This document shows positions 19,009 through 26,745 of a stretch of DNA of 64,000 nt, in pieces. The notes under the pieces are model-generated. The model was not told the DNA's origin. It searched no databases and saw only the letters and a list, made by a program, of their open reading frames with translations. Numbering within the stretch: the stretch's first letter is position 1; each line of letters starts with the position of its first letter. The DNA lies in NCBI GenBank assembly GCA_021850095.1, contig JAJZRX010000002.1:1-64000 (forward strand), read 5' to 3'. The DNA comes from Deltaproteobacteria bacterium. Its GTDB lineage: Bacteria > Desulfobacterota > Desulfuromonadia > Geobacterales > Pseudopelobacteraceae. The position numbers and the translations under genes are program-made.

Positions 19009-21009
19009 ATGAGTAAGCCAGGTAGCTGTAAATGCGGCGGTCATACCGGAGAAACGTGCAAAGAAGCTGGCCTCAGAAACATCGTTATGGTCGGCAACCC
19101 CAACGTAGGGAAAAGCGCCCTGTTTAATCGTCTGACAGGCTCCTACGTGACCGTATCAAACTATCCTGGAACTACTGTCGAAGTCTCACAAGGCAGGTGC
19201 AAGATCGACGGAGAGGAGTTTTCCGTTGAAGACACACCAGGTATGTACTCGCTTCTGCCAATTACTGAGGAAGAACGGGTAAGCCGGGATATTCTGCTGG
19301 CCGATAAAGCCGATGTCGTTCTGTGTGTGGTCGATGCTAAGAATCTCAAACGCATGCTATCACTTGCTTTGCAGTTGGTAGAGGCATCTCTTCCGGTCAT
19401 TCTTGTGCTCAACATGATGGATGAGGCCAACCGACTGGACATCCAGATCGATGAGGGCGAGTTGGAAAAAAAGTTGGGGATTCCTGTGGTGGGGATTTCC
19501 GCACTTTCCGGCAAAGGGGTCGATATCCTAAAGAAACGGATACAATCCTACCGCCACCAGGAATCTACCGCAGAAGTCTTCTATGGGGATGTCGTGGAAG
19601 GAGCCGTCAATGCCTTGGCTCCGCTCATGCCCTCTGGAGTTGGACTGTCACAAAGAGCGCTGGCTCTTCTGTTTATTCAAAATGACCCCAATATCTCTGT
19701 TCTGGTTCGTTCGATGGAGGAAACATCTCCAGATTTCCTCGATAGTACCCTTATTGAGCTGGAGAAGAATCTTTCTGACCCGGTCGGGTACACTGTCCCG
19801 ATGATGCAGCACAGTACTGCTGAAGATATCTGCAATGAGGCATTTAATCCTCCTGCTGACAGAGAACCCTCCTTTGCACAGCGCCTTAGCGACTGGACCA
19901 TGGAACCGCTGACCGGTATTCCGATACTCATGATTGTGCTCTACTATGGTCTGTACAAATTCGTAGGGGACTTCGGAGCCGGCACCATCGTCGGATTTCT
20001 GGAGGAGGATATATTTGGGAAATACCTCAGCCCGTGGATTAACGAAATGCTCATGGCGTATGTGCCTTGGAGCCCGCTACGGGAATTGATCGGCATGCAG
20101 TACGGCATCGTCACCCTCGGCATACGCTACGCTATCGCCATCATATTGCCCATCGTCGGCACTTTTTTTATTGCCTTCTCCATCATCGAGGATACCGGCT
20201 ATCTGCCCCGGCTTGCCATGATGGTCGACAGAATTTTCAAGAAGATCGGCCTGAATGGCCGGGCAGTCATTCCCATGACACTCGGTTTCGGCTGCGATAC
20301 CATGGCTACGATGGTCACCCGCACACTGGAAACCAAGCGTGAACGGATCATCGCAACGCTGTTGCTGGCACTGGCAATCCCGTGCAGCGCACAGCTTGGA
20401 GTCGTCCTTGGAATGGTAGCGACTAATCGTGCAGCCATGGCGGTTTGGGCTGTTTTCATGATTGGGATATTTCTGCTCGTCGGCTTTCTCACCGCCAGGC
20501 TTATGCCCGGCGACCGTCCTAATTTTTACATGGAGGTTCCACCTCTGCGGATGCCACGCCCCGGGGCAGTCTTCATAAAGACCTATACCCGTATGCAGTG
20601 GTATTTCATGGAGATACTGCCGATGTTCATCCTGGCCAGCGTAATGATCTGGCTCGGTAACATTACCGACACTTTCAAGGTGGTTGTCTCGTGGCTGTCA
20701 CCAGTCATGGGCTGGATTGGCCTGCCAAAGGAAGCAGCGGTGGCCTTTCTGTTCGGCTTCTTCCGCAGGGATTACGGCGCTGCCGGACTCTATGATCTTC
20801 AGAAGGTCGGCGCCCTTAGCGGCAATCAACTGGCAGTGGCGGTTATAACATTGACGCTCTTTGTTCCCTGCATTGCTCAGTTTTTGATGATGAAGAAAGA
20901 GCGCGGTCTCAAGATGGCTTGCATGATGGCGCTGTTCATCTTCCCCTTCGCCTTTCTGGTCGGAGGACTGGTGAATGTCTTGCTGAAACTGACCGGAATT
21001 CAGCTTTGA
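19009..21009 (+). CDS. feoB: ferrous iron transporter FeoB
   Basis: A 666-aa inner-membrane Fe(II) transporter with a GTPase domain. The G motifs are GNPNVGKSALFN (G1, about residues 29-40), YPGTTVE (G2), DTPGMYSL (G3) and LNMMDEA (G4). The membrane part includes two gate regions (MTLGFGCDTMAT and a later FLFGFFRRDYGAAGL). The N-terminus carries an extra short Cys/His-rich segment (SCKCGGHTGETC) before the G domain. It is followed by a DtxR-FeoA fusion, so FeoA function may be supplied by that protein. Confidence 0.95.
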   Translation: MSKPGSCKCGGHTGETCKEAGLRNIVMVGNPNVGKSALFNRLTGSYVTVSNYPGTTVEVSQGRCKIDGEEFSVEDTPGMYSLLPITEEERVSRDILLADKADVVLCVVDAKNLKRMLSLALQLVEASLPVILVLNMMDEANRLDIQIDEGELEKKLGIPVVGISALSGKGVDILKKRIQSYRHQESTAEVFYGDVVEGAVNALAPLMPSGVGLSQRALALLFIQNDPNISVLVRSMEETSPDFLDSTLIELEKNLSDPVGYTVPMMQHSTAEDICNEAFNPPADREPSFAQRLSDWTMEPLTGIPILMIVLYYGLYKFVGDFGAGTIVGFLEEDIFGKYLSPWINEMLMAYVPWSPLRELIGMQYGIVTLGIRYAIAIILPIVGTFFIAFSIIEDTGYLPRLAMMVDRIFKKIGLNGRAVIPMTLGFGCDTMATMVTRTLETKRERIIATLLLALAIPCSAQLGVVLGMVATNRAAMAVWAVFMIGIFLLVGFLTARLMPGDRPNFYMEVPPLRMPRPGAVFIKTYTRMQWYFMEILPMFILASVMIWLGNITDTFKVVVSWLSPVMGWIGLPKEAAVAFLFGFFRRDYGAAGLYDLQKVGALSGNQLAVAVITLTLFVPCIAQFLMMKKERGLKMACMMALFIFPFAFLVGGLVNVLLKLTGIQL

Positions 21010-21045
21010 GATTCGTGAGCCAAGACAATTAATACAGGAGATATT

Positions 21046-21708
21046 ATGAAAACGAACGAGCGCATTGAAGAAACTTTGGAGAAACTTTGGGAGCAACTGG
21101 AAGAAAACACTGGCGGGAAACTGTTGCCGGAGATACTGGACCCAAAACAGAACGTTTTCCTGGACACTCTGGTGGAGAAAGGGCTTGTTGAAAAATTCCA
21201 GGACGGTATCCGGTTTACCGAGACTGGGCGGGAGGAGGCTCGTCTGGCAATCCGCAGACATCGCCTCTCTGAGCGCCTTTTCCACGACATTATTGAAACG
21301 AACCAGGATGATATGGAAGAAGCCGCATGCCAGATGGAACATGTGGTCAAGAAAGAGATTGAAGAAGAGATTTGCCGGCTGCTCGGGCATCCCGAAACCT
21401 GTCCGCATGGGAAGCCGATTCCAGCCGGTGTATGTTGTCAAAAAGCGCGGTTAAGCGGCGACAAGTTTGTGGCTCCTTTAGCTTCATTGAAAAGAGGTGA
21501 AAAAGGCGTAATCGCCTATATCAAAGCTGGAGACTCGAAAAAACTCCAGAAACTTATGGCCATGGGCATACTGCCGGGCAACCCCATTACTCTGACCCAT
21601 GCCTTTCCCTCTTTCGTATTTACCGTCGGTTACAGCCAGTACGCCGTGGATAGGGATATGGCTGATGCCATCTACGTGAAGAGGACCGTGCATGATCATG
21701 CTAAATGA
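21046..21708 (+). CDS. DtxR-type metal regulator with FeoA domain
   Basis: A 220-aa protein. Residues about 1-60 form a winged-helix-like part (LDTLVEKGLVEKFQDGIRFTE), then a DtxR dimerisation/metal region (RHRLSERLFHDII, LGHPETCPHGKPIP with Cys and His ligands), and a C-terminal FeoA/SH3-like domain (about 148-215; LMAMGILPGNPITL). DtxR/IdeR/MntR regulators repress metal genes when loaded with Fe or Mn. The gene follows feoB by 36 bases, so it probably gives feedback on the operon, its FeoA domain perhaps acting on FeoB. The DNA-binding helix is less clear than in typical DtxR. Confidence 0.82.
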   Translation: MKTNERIEETLEKLWEQLEENTGGKLLPEILDPKQNVFLDTLVEKGLVEKFQDGIRFTETGREEARLAIRRHRLSERLFHDIIETNQDDMEEAACQMEHVVKKEIEEEICRLLGHPETCPHGKPIPAGVCCQKARLSGDKFVAPLASLKRGEKGVIAYIKAGDSKKLQKLMAMGILPGNPITLTHAFPSFVFTVGYSQYAVDRDMADAIYVKRTVHDHAK

Positions 21709-22981
21709 TAAATGTGAGTTGTTACTGGCACGCCGAGCTTTTGTTAAGAACATCAGCGTACTATTGGCGTCATTGATGGTCCCAAGTATTGCATTTGCTT
21801 CTAAGAGCCCAAAAGCCCAAAAGAGTGAAGACTATAAAAATCATCAAGCCTCCGAACCGGCTCATGTGACTGAGATTCGTCACTGGTCAAACCCGGTCTA
21901 TTCCCGCGTTTCTATCACCCTTGACCGGGAAACCAGTTACAAACACAGGAAGCTTAATCATTCACTTGAATCAAAAACATCTCCACACATCTATATCGAC
22001 ATTAACAATGCGGAGCTGTCTACCGGACTTACAGATATCCCTATCGGAAACGATCTCCTAAAGTCTGTCAGGATCAATAAACTCAATGCCAATCGTGTTC
22101 GGCTAGAAATTGACATTGAAAATCTTAAAAAATACGAGATATTTTCATTTTATGACCCATTTCGCATCATTTTAGACATACACGCTGAGCGGCGTGTCGA
22201 GATTTCGAGACATGAAGATAGTATTCAAAACCGGCCTCCTTTTGTAGATGAGAAAAAAACGGAACGGGGGAAAGAACAGTCAAGCCAGTCGAAGTCGAAG
22301 CATAACAAGATCCGGAGAATTGTAGTTGACCCTGGTCACGGTGGCAAAGATCCTGGGGCGGTTGGCGTCAAAGGTATTATGGAGAAGGATGTTGCGCTTG
22401 CCATAGGAACGAAACTAGCGGATAAAATTAGGCAGGAACTTGGCATCGATGTGGTTATGACTCGAACAACAGACGTTTTCATACCATTACAGGAGAGAAC
22501 TTCCATCGCCAACAAGGTCGGTGCGGACCTGTTCATTTCGATACATGCCAATGCCTCTCCGAATAGGAGCACCGCAGGGATTGAGTCGTACTATCTTAAC
22601 CTGGCGAAGACTGATAAGGCGGCTCAGCTTGCTGCCCAAGAGAACGGCACCTCACTTGAGAAGGTTAGTACCCTCCAGGCGATCCTGTTCGACCTGATGG
22701 CCAATTACAAACTCAACGATTCAGCCCATCTGGCTGATGAAGTACAGAAGGCTCTTTACAAGAAGGTCAACAGTAAGTATCAAGGGTCCAGAAATCTTGG
22801 CGTCAAACAAGGACCATTTTTTGTTCTTGTAGGAGCCACTATGCCAAGTATTCTTGTAGAAACCGCCTTTCTTAGCAATGAAGCCGAAGAAATCCGGTTG
22901 TCGGACCCTCAATATCAAGACACGACTGCGGATGGAATTTTGAAGGGCGTTGGAAGCTATATTATGAGCTTGAAGGCGTGA
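21692..22981 (+). CDS. amiC: N-acetylmuramoyl-L-alanine amidase (AMIN + Amidase_3)
   Basis: A 429-aa exported cell-wall amidase. The N-terminus (ARRAFVKNISVLL) resembles a TAT or Sec signal. An AMIN domain covers about residues 65-155 (HWSNPVYSRVSITLD), and the zinc-dependent Amidase_3 domain about 205-425, with zinc-binding motifs DPGHGGKDPGAVG, the Glu of IMEKDVAL, SIHANAS and the catalytic Glu in ILVETAFLSN. It cleaves the stem peptide from MurNAc during cell separation. The start overlaps the regulator stop, so the two are coupled. Confidence 0.92.
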   Translation: MIMLNDKCELLLARRAFVKNISVLLASLMVPSIAFASKSPKAQKSEDYKNHQASEPAHVTEIRHWSNPVYSRVSITLDRETSYKHRKLNHSLESKTSPHIYIDINNAELSTGLTDIPIGNDLLKSVRINKLNANRVRLEIDIENLKKYEIFSFYDPFRIILDIHAERRVEISRHEDSIQNRPPFVDEKKTERGKEQSSQSKSKHNKIRRIVVDPGHGGKDPGAVGVKGIMEKDVALAIGTKLADKIRQELGIDVVMTRTTDVFIPLQERTSIANKVGADLFISIHANASPNRSTAGIESYYLNLAKTDKAAQLAAQENGTSLEKVSTLQAILFDLMANYKLNDSAHLADEVQKALYKKVNSKYQGSRNLGVKQGPFFVLVGATMPSILVETAFLSNEAEEIRLSDPQYQDTTADGILKGVGSYIMSLKA

Positions 22982-23018
22982 GTACCGGGCATCTCTCCGA
23001 TGGGGGTGGTATGGAGCC

Positions 23019-23210
23019 ATGCAGCACATTACTTCCGTCAAGGAAGCTCGCGAGTATCTGACGGAGTTCTACGCTTCAAACCTCATACTGATAGGGACTA
23101 TCAAGGAACGTGATGATTACTTCGAGGCGGAGATCTATAGAAAGAGTAATACCAAGCGAAACCGGGTCATCATTGACAAGGGGGGCGGACGGATTAGTTC
23201 TATAGAATAA
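23019..23210 (+). CDS. small 'YFEAEI' domain protein
   Basis: A 63-aa protein without a signal peptide: EAREYLTEFYASN, DYFEAEIYRKS and RVIIDKGGGRISSIE. It aligns over its whole length with the C-terminal part of the secreted protein at 13316-13648. The function is unknown. A GGAG-containing stretch precedes the ATG. It lies 37 bases after the amidase gene, on the same strand. Confidence 0.6.
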   Translation: MQHITSVKEAREYLTEFYASNLILIGTIKERDDYFEAEIYRKSNTKRNRVIIDKGGGRISSIE

Positions 23211-23322
23211 ACGGCCTACATAGATCACTAGGAGACGGTCTTTTTGACTTACAGATGTGTTGCAATGTAATAGAATGATAAACGGAGGGAGCGAAATGAT
23301 TTTACGTGAAAGGAGAACGGCC

Positions 23323-23682
23323 ATGAGAAAAATCATATTGTTTGCTATACTGGCGGCTTTTATAACGGCGGTAAGTGCACCGGTAACCGTTCACGCTGCA
23401 GACAAGATCAAAGGCGAGGTCGTGATGAAGGTAGGGAACAAGGTCAATTTGTTCCACAGCGGGACCGCAGACGTGAAGAAAGAAATCTGTCTGGGTGACA
23501 CGCTTACCGTATACCGCGAACAAGGTAAGAACAGACAACAAAAAATAGAGGTGGGGCAGGTGAAAGTTCTTGGTTACGCTGGCGAACACTACTTCGAGGC
23601 TGAAATAGTCAAAGGCGAAATCAAGACTGGTGACATCGCCACGAAAAATACAGCTTCCTGCTTGGTAATGAAACCAAGCTAG
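23323..23682 (+). CDS. secreted protein of unknown function
   Basis: A 119-aa protein with a signal peptide (MRKIILFAILAAFITAV, cleavage near VHAAD). The mature part is a small beta-rich domain (LFHSGTADVKKEICLGDTL, QVKVLGYAGEHYFEAEI, GDIATK). The HYFEAEI segment echoes the neighbouring small protein. Start chosen at 23323, where AAGGAG is nine bases upstream; an earlier ATG at 23296 also has a GGAGGG. No family recognised. Confidence 0.6.
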   Translation: MRKIILFAILAAFITAVSAPVTVHAADKIKGEVVMKVGNKVNLFHSGTADVKKEICLGDTLTVYREQGKNRQQKIEVGQVKVLGYAGEHYFEAEIVKGEIKTGDIATKNTASCLVMKPS

Positions 23683-23812
23683 ATGCGTGAGCTAACACCG
23701 CCAAAAGCCGGTCCAGTTTAGTTCTTGGCCGGCATTTTGGGGGACTATTTTCCCCTTCCCCATTCTTCTCGAATTATTTGACTGGAAATCACAGAATAAA
23801 GGAGACAAGCAG

Positions 23813-24286
23813 ATGAAAAAAATATCAACGCTTTTTATTATGTGTTATTTTGCTTTTTCCATGACAACTGTATCCTTTGCTATGGATCATGACAAAATGA
23901 TAGCTGGTATGGGTAATGTTGCTCACGAAGAAGTTGTTGAAGGGGTGAAGGCAACTTTTAAGGTTATGAGCATGAAAGACCGCATGAAAGAAATGAATAT
24001 GGAAATGCCGAAAGGAATCAAGGAAACTCATCATATCATGGTTGAGTTCAAGGACACCAAAACCGGGAGACTATTAACTTCTGGGGAGGTAAAGATTAAA
24101 ATCCAGGGTCCTGACAAAACCGAGCAGGTAAAAGATTTGATGGCGATGGGTGGCATGGCCGGCATGGGAGCTGGTTTCGGCGCTGATTTCGATCTTTCAA
24201 AAAAGGGTAAATACGGCGTAATGTCAAAGTTCCAGTTGAAAGACGGTAAAACCAGAAGCGCAAAATTCTGGTACGAGGCGAAATAA
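23813..24286 (+). CDS. secreted Met-rich protein, possible metal-binding
   Basis: A 157-aa protein with a signal peptide (KKISTLFIMCYFAFSMTTV) and a mature Ig-like domain (TFKVMSMKDRMKEMNMEM, IMVEFKDTKTGRLLTSGEV, LKDGKTRSAKFWYEAK). It is rich in Met and has early His residues (AMDHDKM). Met/His patterns in small periplasmic beta proteins often bind copper, but that is inference. Good Shine-Dalgarno (GGAGACAAGC). A terminator-like hairpin follows it. Confidence 0.55.
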   Translation: MKKISTLFIMCYFAFSMTTVSFAMDHDKMIAGMGNVAHEEVVEGVKATFKVMSMKDRMKEMNMEMPKGIKETHHIMVEFKDTKTGRLLTSGEVKIKIQGPDKTEQVKDLMAMGGMAGMGAGFGADFDLSKKGKYGVMSKFQLKDGKTRSAKFWYEAK

Positions 24287-24293
24287 CTCACGA

Positions 24294-24315
24294 GGCCCCC
24301 GTCTTGGCGGGGGCC
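24294..24315 (+). terminator. probable terminator after Met-rich protein gene
   Basis: GC-rich stem GGCCCCC / GGGGGCC with a short loop, followed by a T-containing tail (GTTCTTCCT). It ends the metal-handling region. The stretch 24316-24570 holds no gene I can support. Confidence 0.65.
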
Positions 24316-24570
24316 GTTCTTCCTGATATCCTTCTCACAACCATCCGATCAGTTTGGGCGGTTCTGAACTGCGCGAGACCTACGAGTTCAACGTTACTGG
24401 TTCAACAAACAACTGAACCGAATCCTCAGATTCGTCATTACGGCAACTATTTCTGAGAATCAGGACAATTGTTTTGAGAGGTTAGACGTACCTCGGGAAA
24501 GAAGCAGTACTAGATTATTTGTTTCCTCACAATTCACCATGTTTCACTGACATTTCTGGACCAAATACCG

Positions 24571-24599
24571 TTGACATCTACCGCTAACATTGCTAAATA
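24571..24599 (+). promoter_or_regulatory. strong sigma-70 promoter
   Basis: Perfect -35 TTGACA (24571-24576), a 17-base spacer and -10 TAAATA (24594-24599). The start of transcription is expected near 24606. No coding start with a Shine-Dalgarno follows for over 400 bases, which points to an RNA product or a long leader. Confidence 0.75.
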
Positions 24600-24605
24600 T
24601 CTATT

Positions 24606-24896
24606 GTAATTTAGACTCTTTCATAGAAAGAGACTCCGCTAGCTTATGCTACCGGACAAACTTCTTCGGATAGCCCGTGGAAGAATCGCCCCGGCAGGGA
24701 TGAATTCTCCGAAAAGACCAGGCTGCTGTTGCCCCTTTTCGGATGAACATCGGAAGAATTTTGGTCTTTCGAACAGTCGTTTGGGTAAAGCGACTTAAAT
24801 AGAAGTACAGGTGCGTCCTTTTTCGGACTTTGCCTGGTAAATCAATCACGATGAAGAATAACGACCCGTTCTGGCCCTTGCCGGAGTGGGTTTTTT
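24606..24896 (+). ncRNA. candidate structured ncRNA, about 290 nt
   Basis: Bounded by a promoter at 24571-24599 and an intrinsic terminator at 24864-24896 (CCCGTTCTGGC / GCCGGAGTGGG, then six T). The body folds into many hairpins: CTCTTTC/GAAAGAG (24616-24632), CCG-TAGC/GCTA-CGG (from 24636), TTCTTC/GAAGAA, and a segment CCGAAAAGACCA that can pair with either CTTTTCGG or TGGTCTTTCG. A distal stem pairs GTCC with GGAC. It lies between the metal region and ssb. I cannot match it to a named RNA family. It could also be a terminator-attenuated leader of ssb. Confidence 0.55.
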
Positions 24897-24955
24897 GTTA
24901 TTCAAATTCCGCGACAAGCCTTGTAAGCGGCGGATACTTTCACCACATCCCGACC

Positions 24956-25028
24956 GGGAGACACTTTGTTCTCTCCCTACGGGACAGACCATTGTCTCTT
25001 TGCTTCGGGAAAACCAACAAGGAGGCAG
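24956..25028 (+). promoter_or_regulatory. recurring hairpin leader, copy A (ssb)
   Basis: Outer arm GGGAGACA (24956-24963), inner TCCC-TAC-GGGA, distal arm TGTCTC (24993-24998), then AAGGAGGCAG as ribosome binding site. It is the most divergent of copies A to D, but has the same order of parts: 5' arm, CCC/GGG inner hairpin, 3' arm, Shine-Dalgarno resembling the 5' arm. Confidence 0.55.
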
Positions 25029-25029
25029 T

Positions 25030-25449
25030 ATGGCAAGTTTGAATCGCGTGGAACTCATCGGCAACCTGGGTCGTGATCCTGAGATCAGGTACACACCAGG
25101 AGGCACCGCTGTCGCAAGTTTTTCACTCGCGACCAGTGAGAAGGTAAAGAACAAAAGCGGTGAATGGGAGACCCGGACCGAGTGGCACAACATCGTCCTC
25201 TATGCACGTCTCGCTGAAGTAGCTGGCGAGTACCTGTCGAAAGGAAAGAGTGTTTATCTCGACGGCAAGCTCAAGACCCGCAAATGGCAGGATCGGGACG
25301 GCAAGGATCGCTACACAACCGAGATTATCGGCGACAAGCTTCTTATGCTGGGCAGTAAAAATGGCAGCATTCCCGACGGGAGTGACGACCAGCCATCAAA
25401 CAGCCAGGCACACGAGGACATTCCGCACGATGACACCGATCCGTTCTAG
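25030..25449 (+). CDS. ssb: single-stranded DNA-binding protein
   Basis: A 139-aa SSB with a full OB-fold ([69 protein letters not shown]). The acidic tail ends DDTDPF, like the DDIPF tail that recruits partner proteins. It is the first coding gene of the accessory operon; in integrative elements and plasmids SSB copies protect single-stranded DNA during transfer or replication. Start follows AAGGAGGCAG. Confidence 0.95.
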   Translation: MASLNRVELIGNLGRDPEIRYTPGGTAVASFSLATSEKVKNKSGEWETRTEWHNIVLYARLAEVAGEYLSKGKSVYLDGKLKTRKWQDRDGKDRYTTEIIGDKLLMLGSKNGSIPDGSDDQPSNSQAHEDIPHDDTDPF

Positions 25450-25480
25450 GTAACCAGCAACCACAACTCAACAGTCCTAC

Positions 25481-25559
25481 GGGGAGACATTACCAAATCC
25501 CCAAAGGGATTGGTCTGTCTTCCCTGTCGGGCACAACCCACAGAAAAGGAGACAGACAG
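25481..25559 (+). promoter_or_regulatory. recurring hairpin leader, copy B
   Basis: Long hairpin: GGGGAGAC (25481-25488) with GTCTTCCC (25517-25524), inner ACCAAATCCC with GGGATTGGT, loop CAAA. The 3' arm contains GTCTGTCT, which is also fully complementary to AGACAGAC within the ribosome binding site (25546-25559) just before the ATG at 25560. The two pairings exclude each other. Confidence 0.7.
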
Positions 25560-26120
25560 ATGAACGCACCAGCTCAAATCATTCCCATCAGTCCCACCGC
25601 ATCATCCCTCACTCACCACGCCGTCAACATCAGTGAACTGAAGGCCCAGGTAAACCTGATCCAGTACGTCATGCGTGACGTCATGAAATCAGGCGAGCAC
25701 TACGGCACCATTCCCGGCTGTGGAGACAAAGCAGTTCTTCTCAAACCGGGCGCCGAAAAGCTCATGCTTACCTTCAGACTGGCAAACGACGTGGATGTGG
25801 AAACCATCGACCTGCATCTCGGCCATCGTGAGTATCGCATCAAGGTGACGCTCTACTCACCGGCAGGCCAGCGTCTCGGTACAGGTGTCGGTTCATGTTC
25901 GACCATGGAAAGCAAGTATCGCTTTCGTGTCGGGCCAGTTGAACTGACGAATAAGCCGGTACCAAGAGAGTACTGGGATCTTCGCAAGGAGAACCCGGCA
26001 TTGGCACAGGAGATCATTGGTGGACGCGGCTTCAGCGCAAAAAAGGATGACAGCGGTAACTGGAAAATCGCCAGGCAGGGAGAAAAAGTTGAACACGATA
26101 ATCCTGCCGATTTCTACAAC
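25560..26120 (+). CDS. exon 1 of intron-split phage/ICE-type protein
   Basis: The first 187 codons of a protein family often found beside ssb or recombination genes in phages and mobile elements (VNLIQYVMRDVMKSGEHYG, PGAEKLMLTFRLA, GSCSTMESKYRFR). The frame is interrupted by a group II intron at a codon boundary after FYN. Splicing joins it to the exon at 28514-28594 (TCLKMAKKRGLVDAVL...), which restores the family's conserved 'KMAKKR..DAVL..TAASDIFTQ' region. The function is unknown; by context it may help recombination. The unspliced frame ends a few codons into the intron (26147). Confidence 0.8.
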
Positions 26121-26745
26121 GTGCGACTTGCTAAGTCGTGCAACTGATTGTTTTCCTTGTATCTACAAGAGAAAACCTGTTGTCCCATCAACAGTAACCT
26201 ACTGATACATGCGCAGACGGTAACGACTGGGTATGAAGCTATCGGGACAATGTACCCCGCCTACAGGCAGGCCCTCGCCGTGAGGAAGAGGCCGATATCT
26301 GCTAGTGTCATGCGGATTGGGGGCTAGGTTGAATGGTATGGTTAACAAATGTGAACCGCTGATAAACACCGTGAAGTCTGAACAAGCCAAAGACACTGTC
26401 AGGCTTGAGCCAAAATGGCAACGTAGCTGGATGCGTCTTTGTTGTATAGGCGCACATGGGCAATCAAAGCTACCGGTGGATAGGCGGAACCTAACCCATT
26501 CTGTCAATTGCATGAAACAAGGTAAGCCCGTATCTCTCCTGTGTCCACACGAACAGGTAAGCCAATCGTAAGTGAGGCTGAATGGGGTGCGGGTAGAGGA
26601 TGTCGGAAAAAGCGAATGCCGGGCTGTAATGGCAAGGATAGGGATTGAGCTAATGGCAACATTATCCCACGGGAAACCGGGCAGACTTCCGACGGGTCTT
26701 TCAACGCGAGAACATTTTCAGAACCTCTTGAAAGGAGGAAAGCAA

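Noticed and set aside
24830-25042. 70-aa frame before ssb
   Set aside because: It covers the terminator and the hairpin leader and has no ribosome site.
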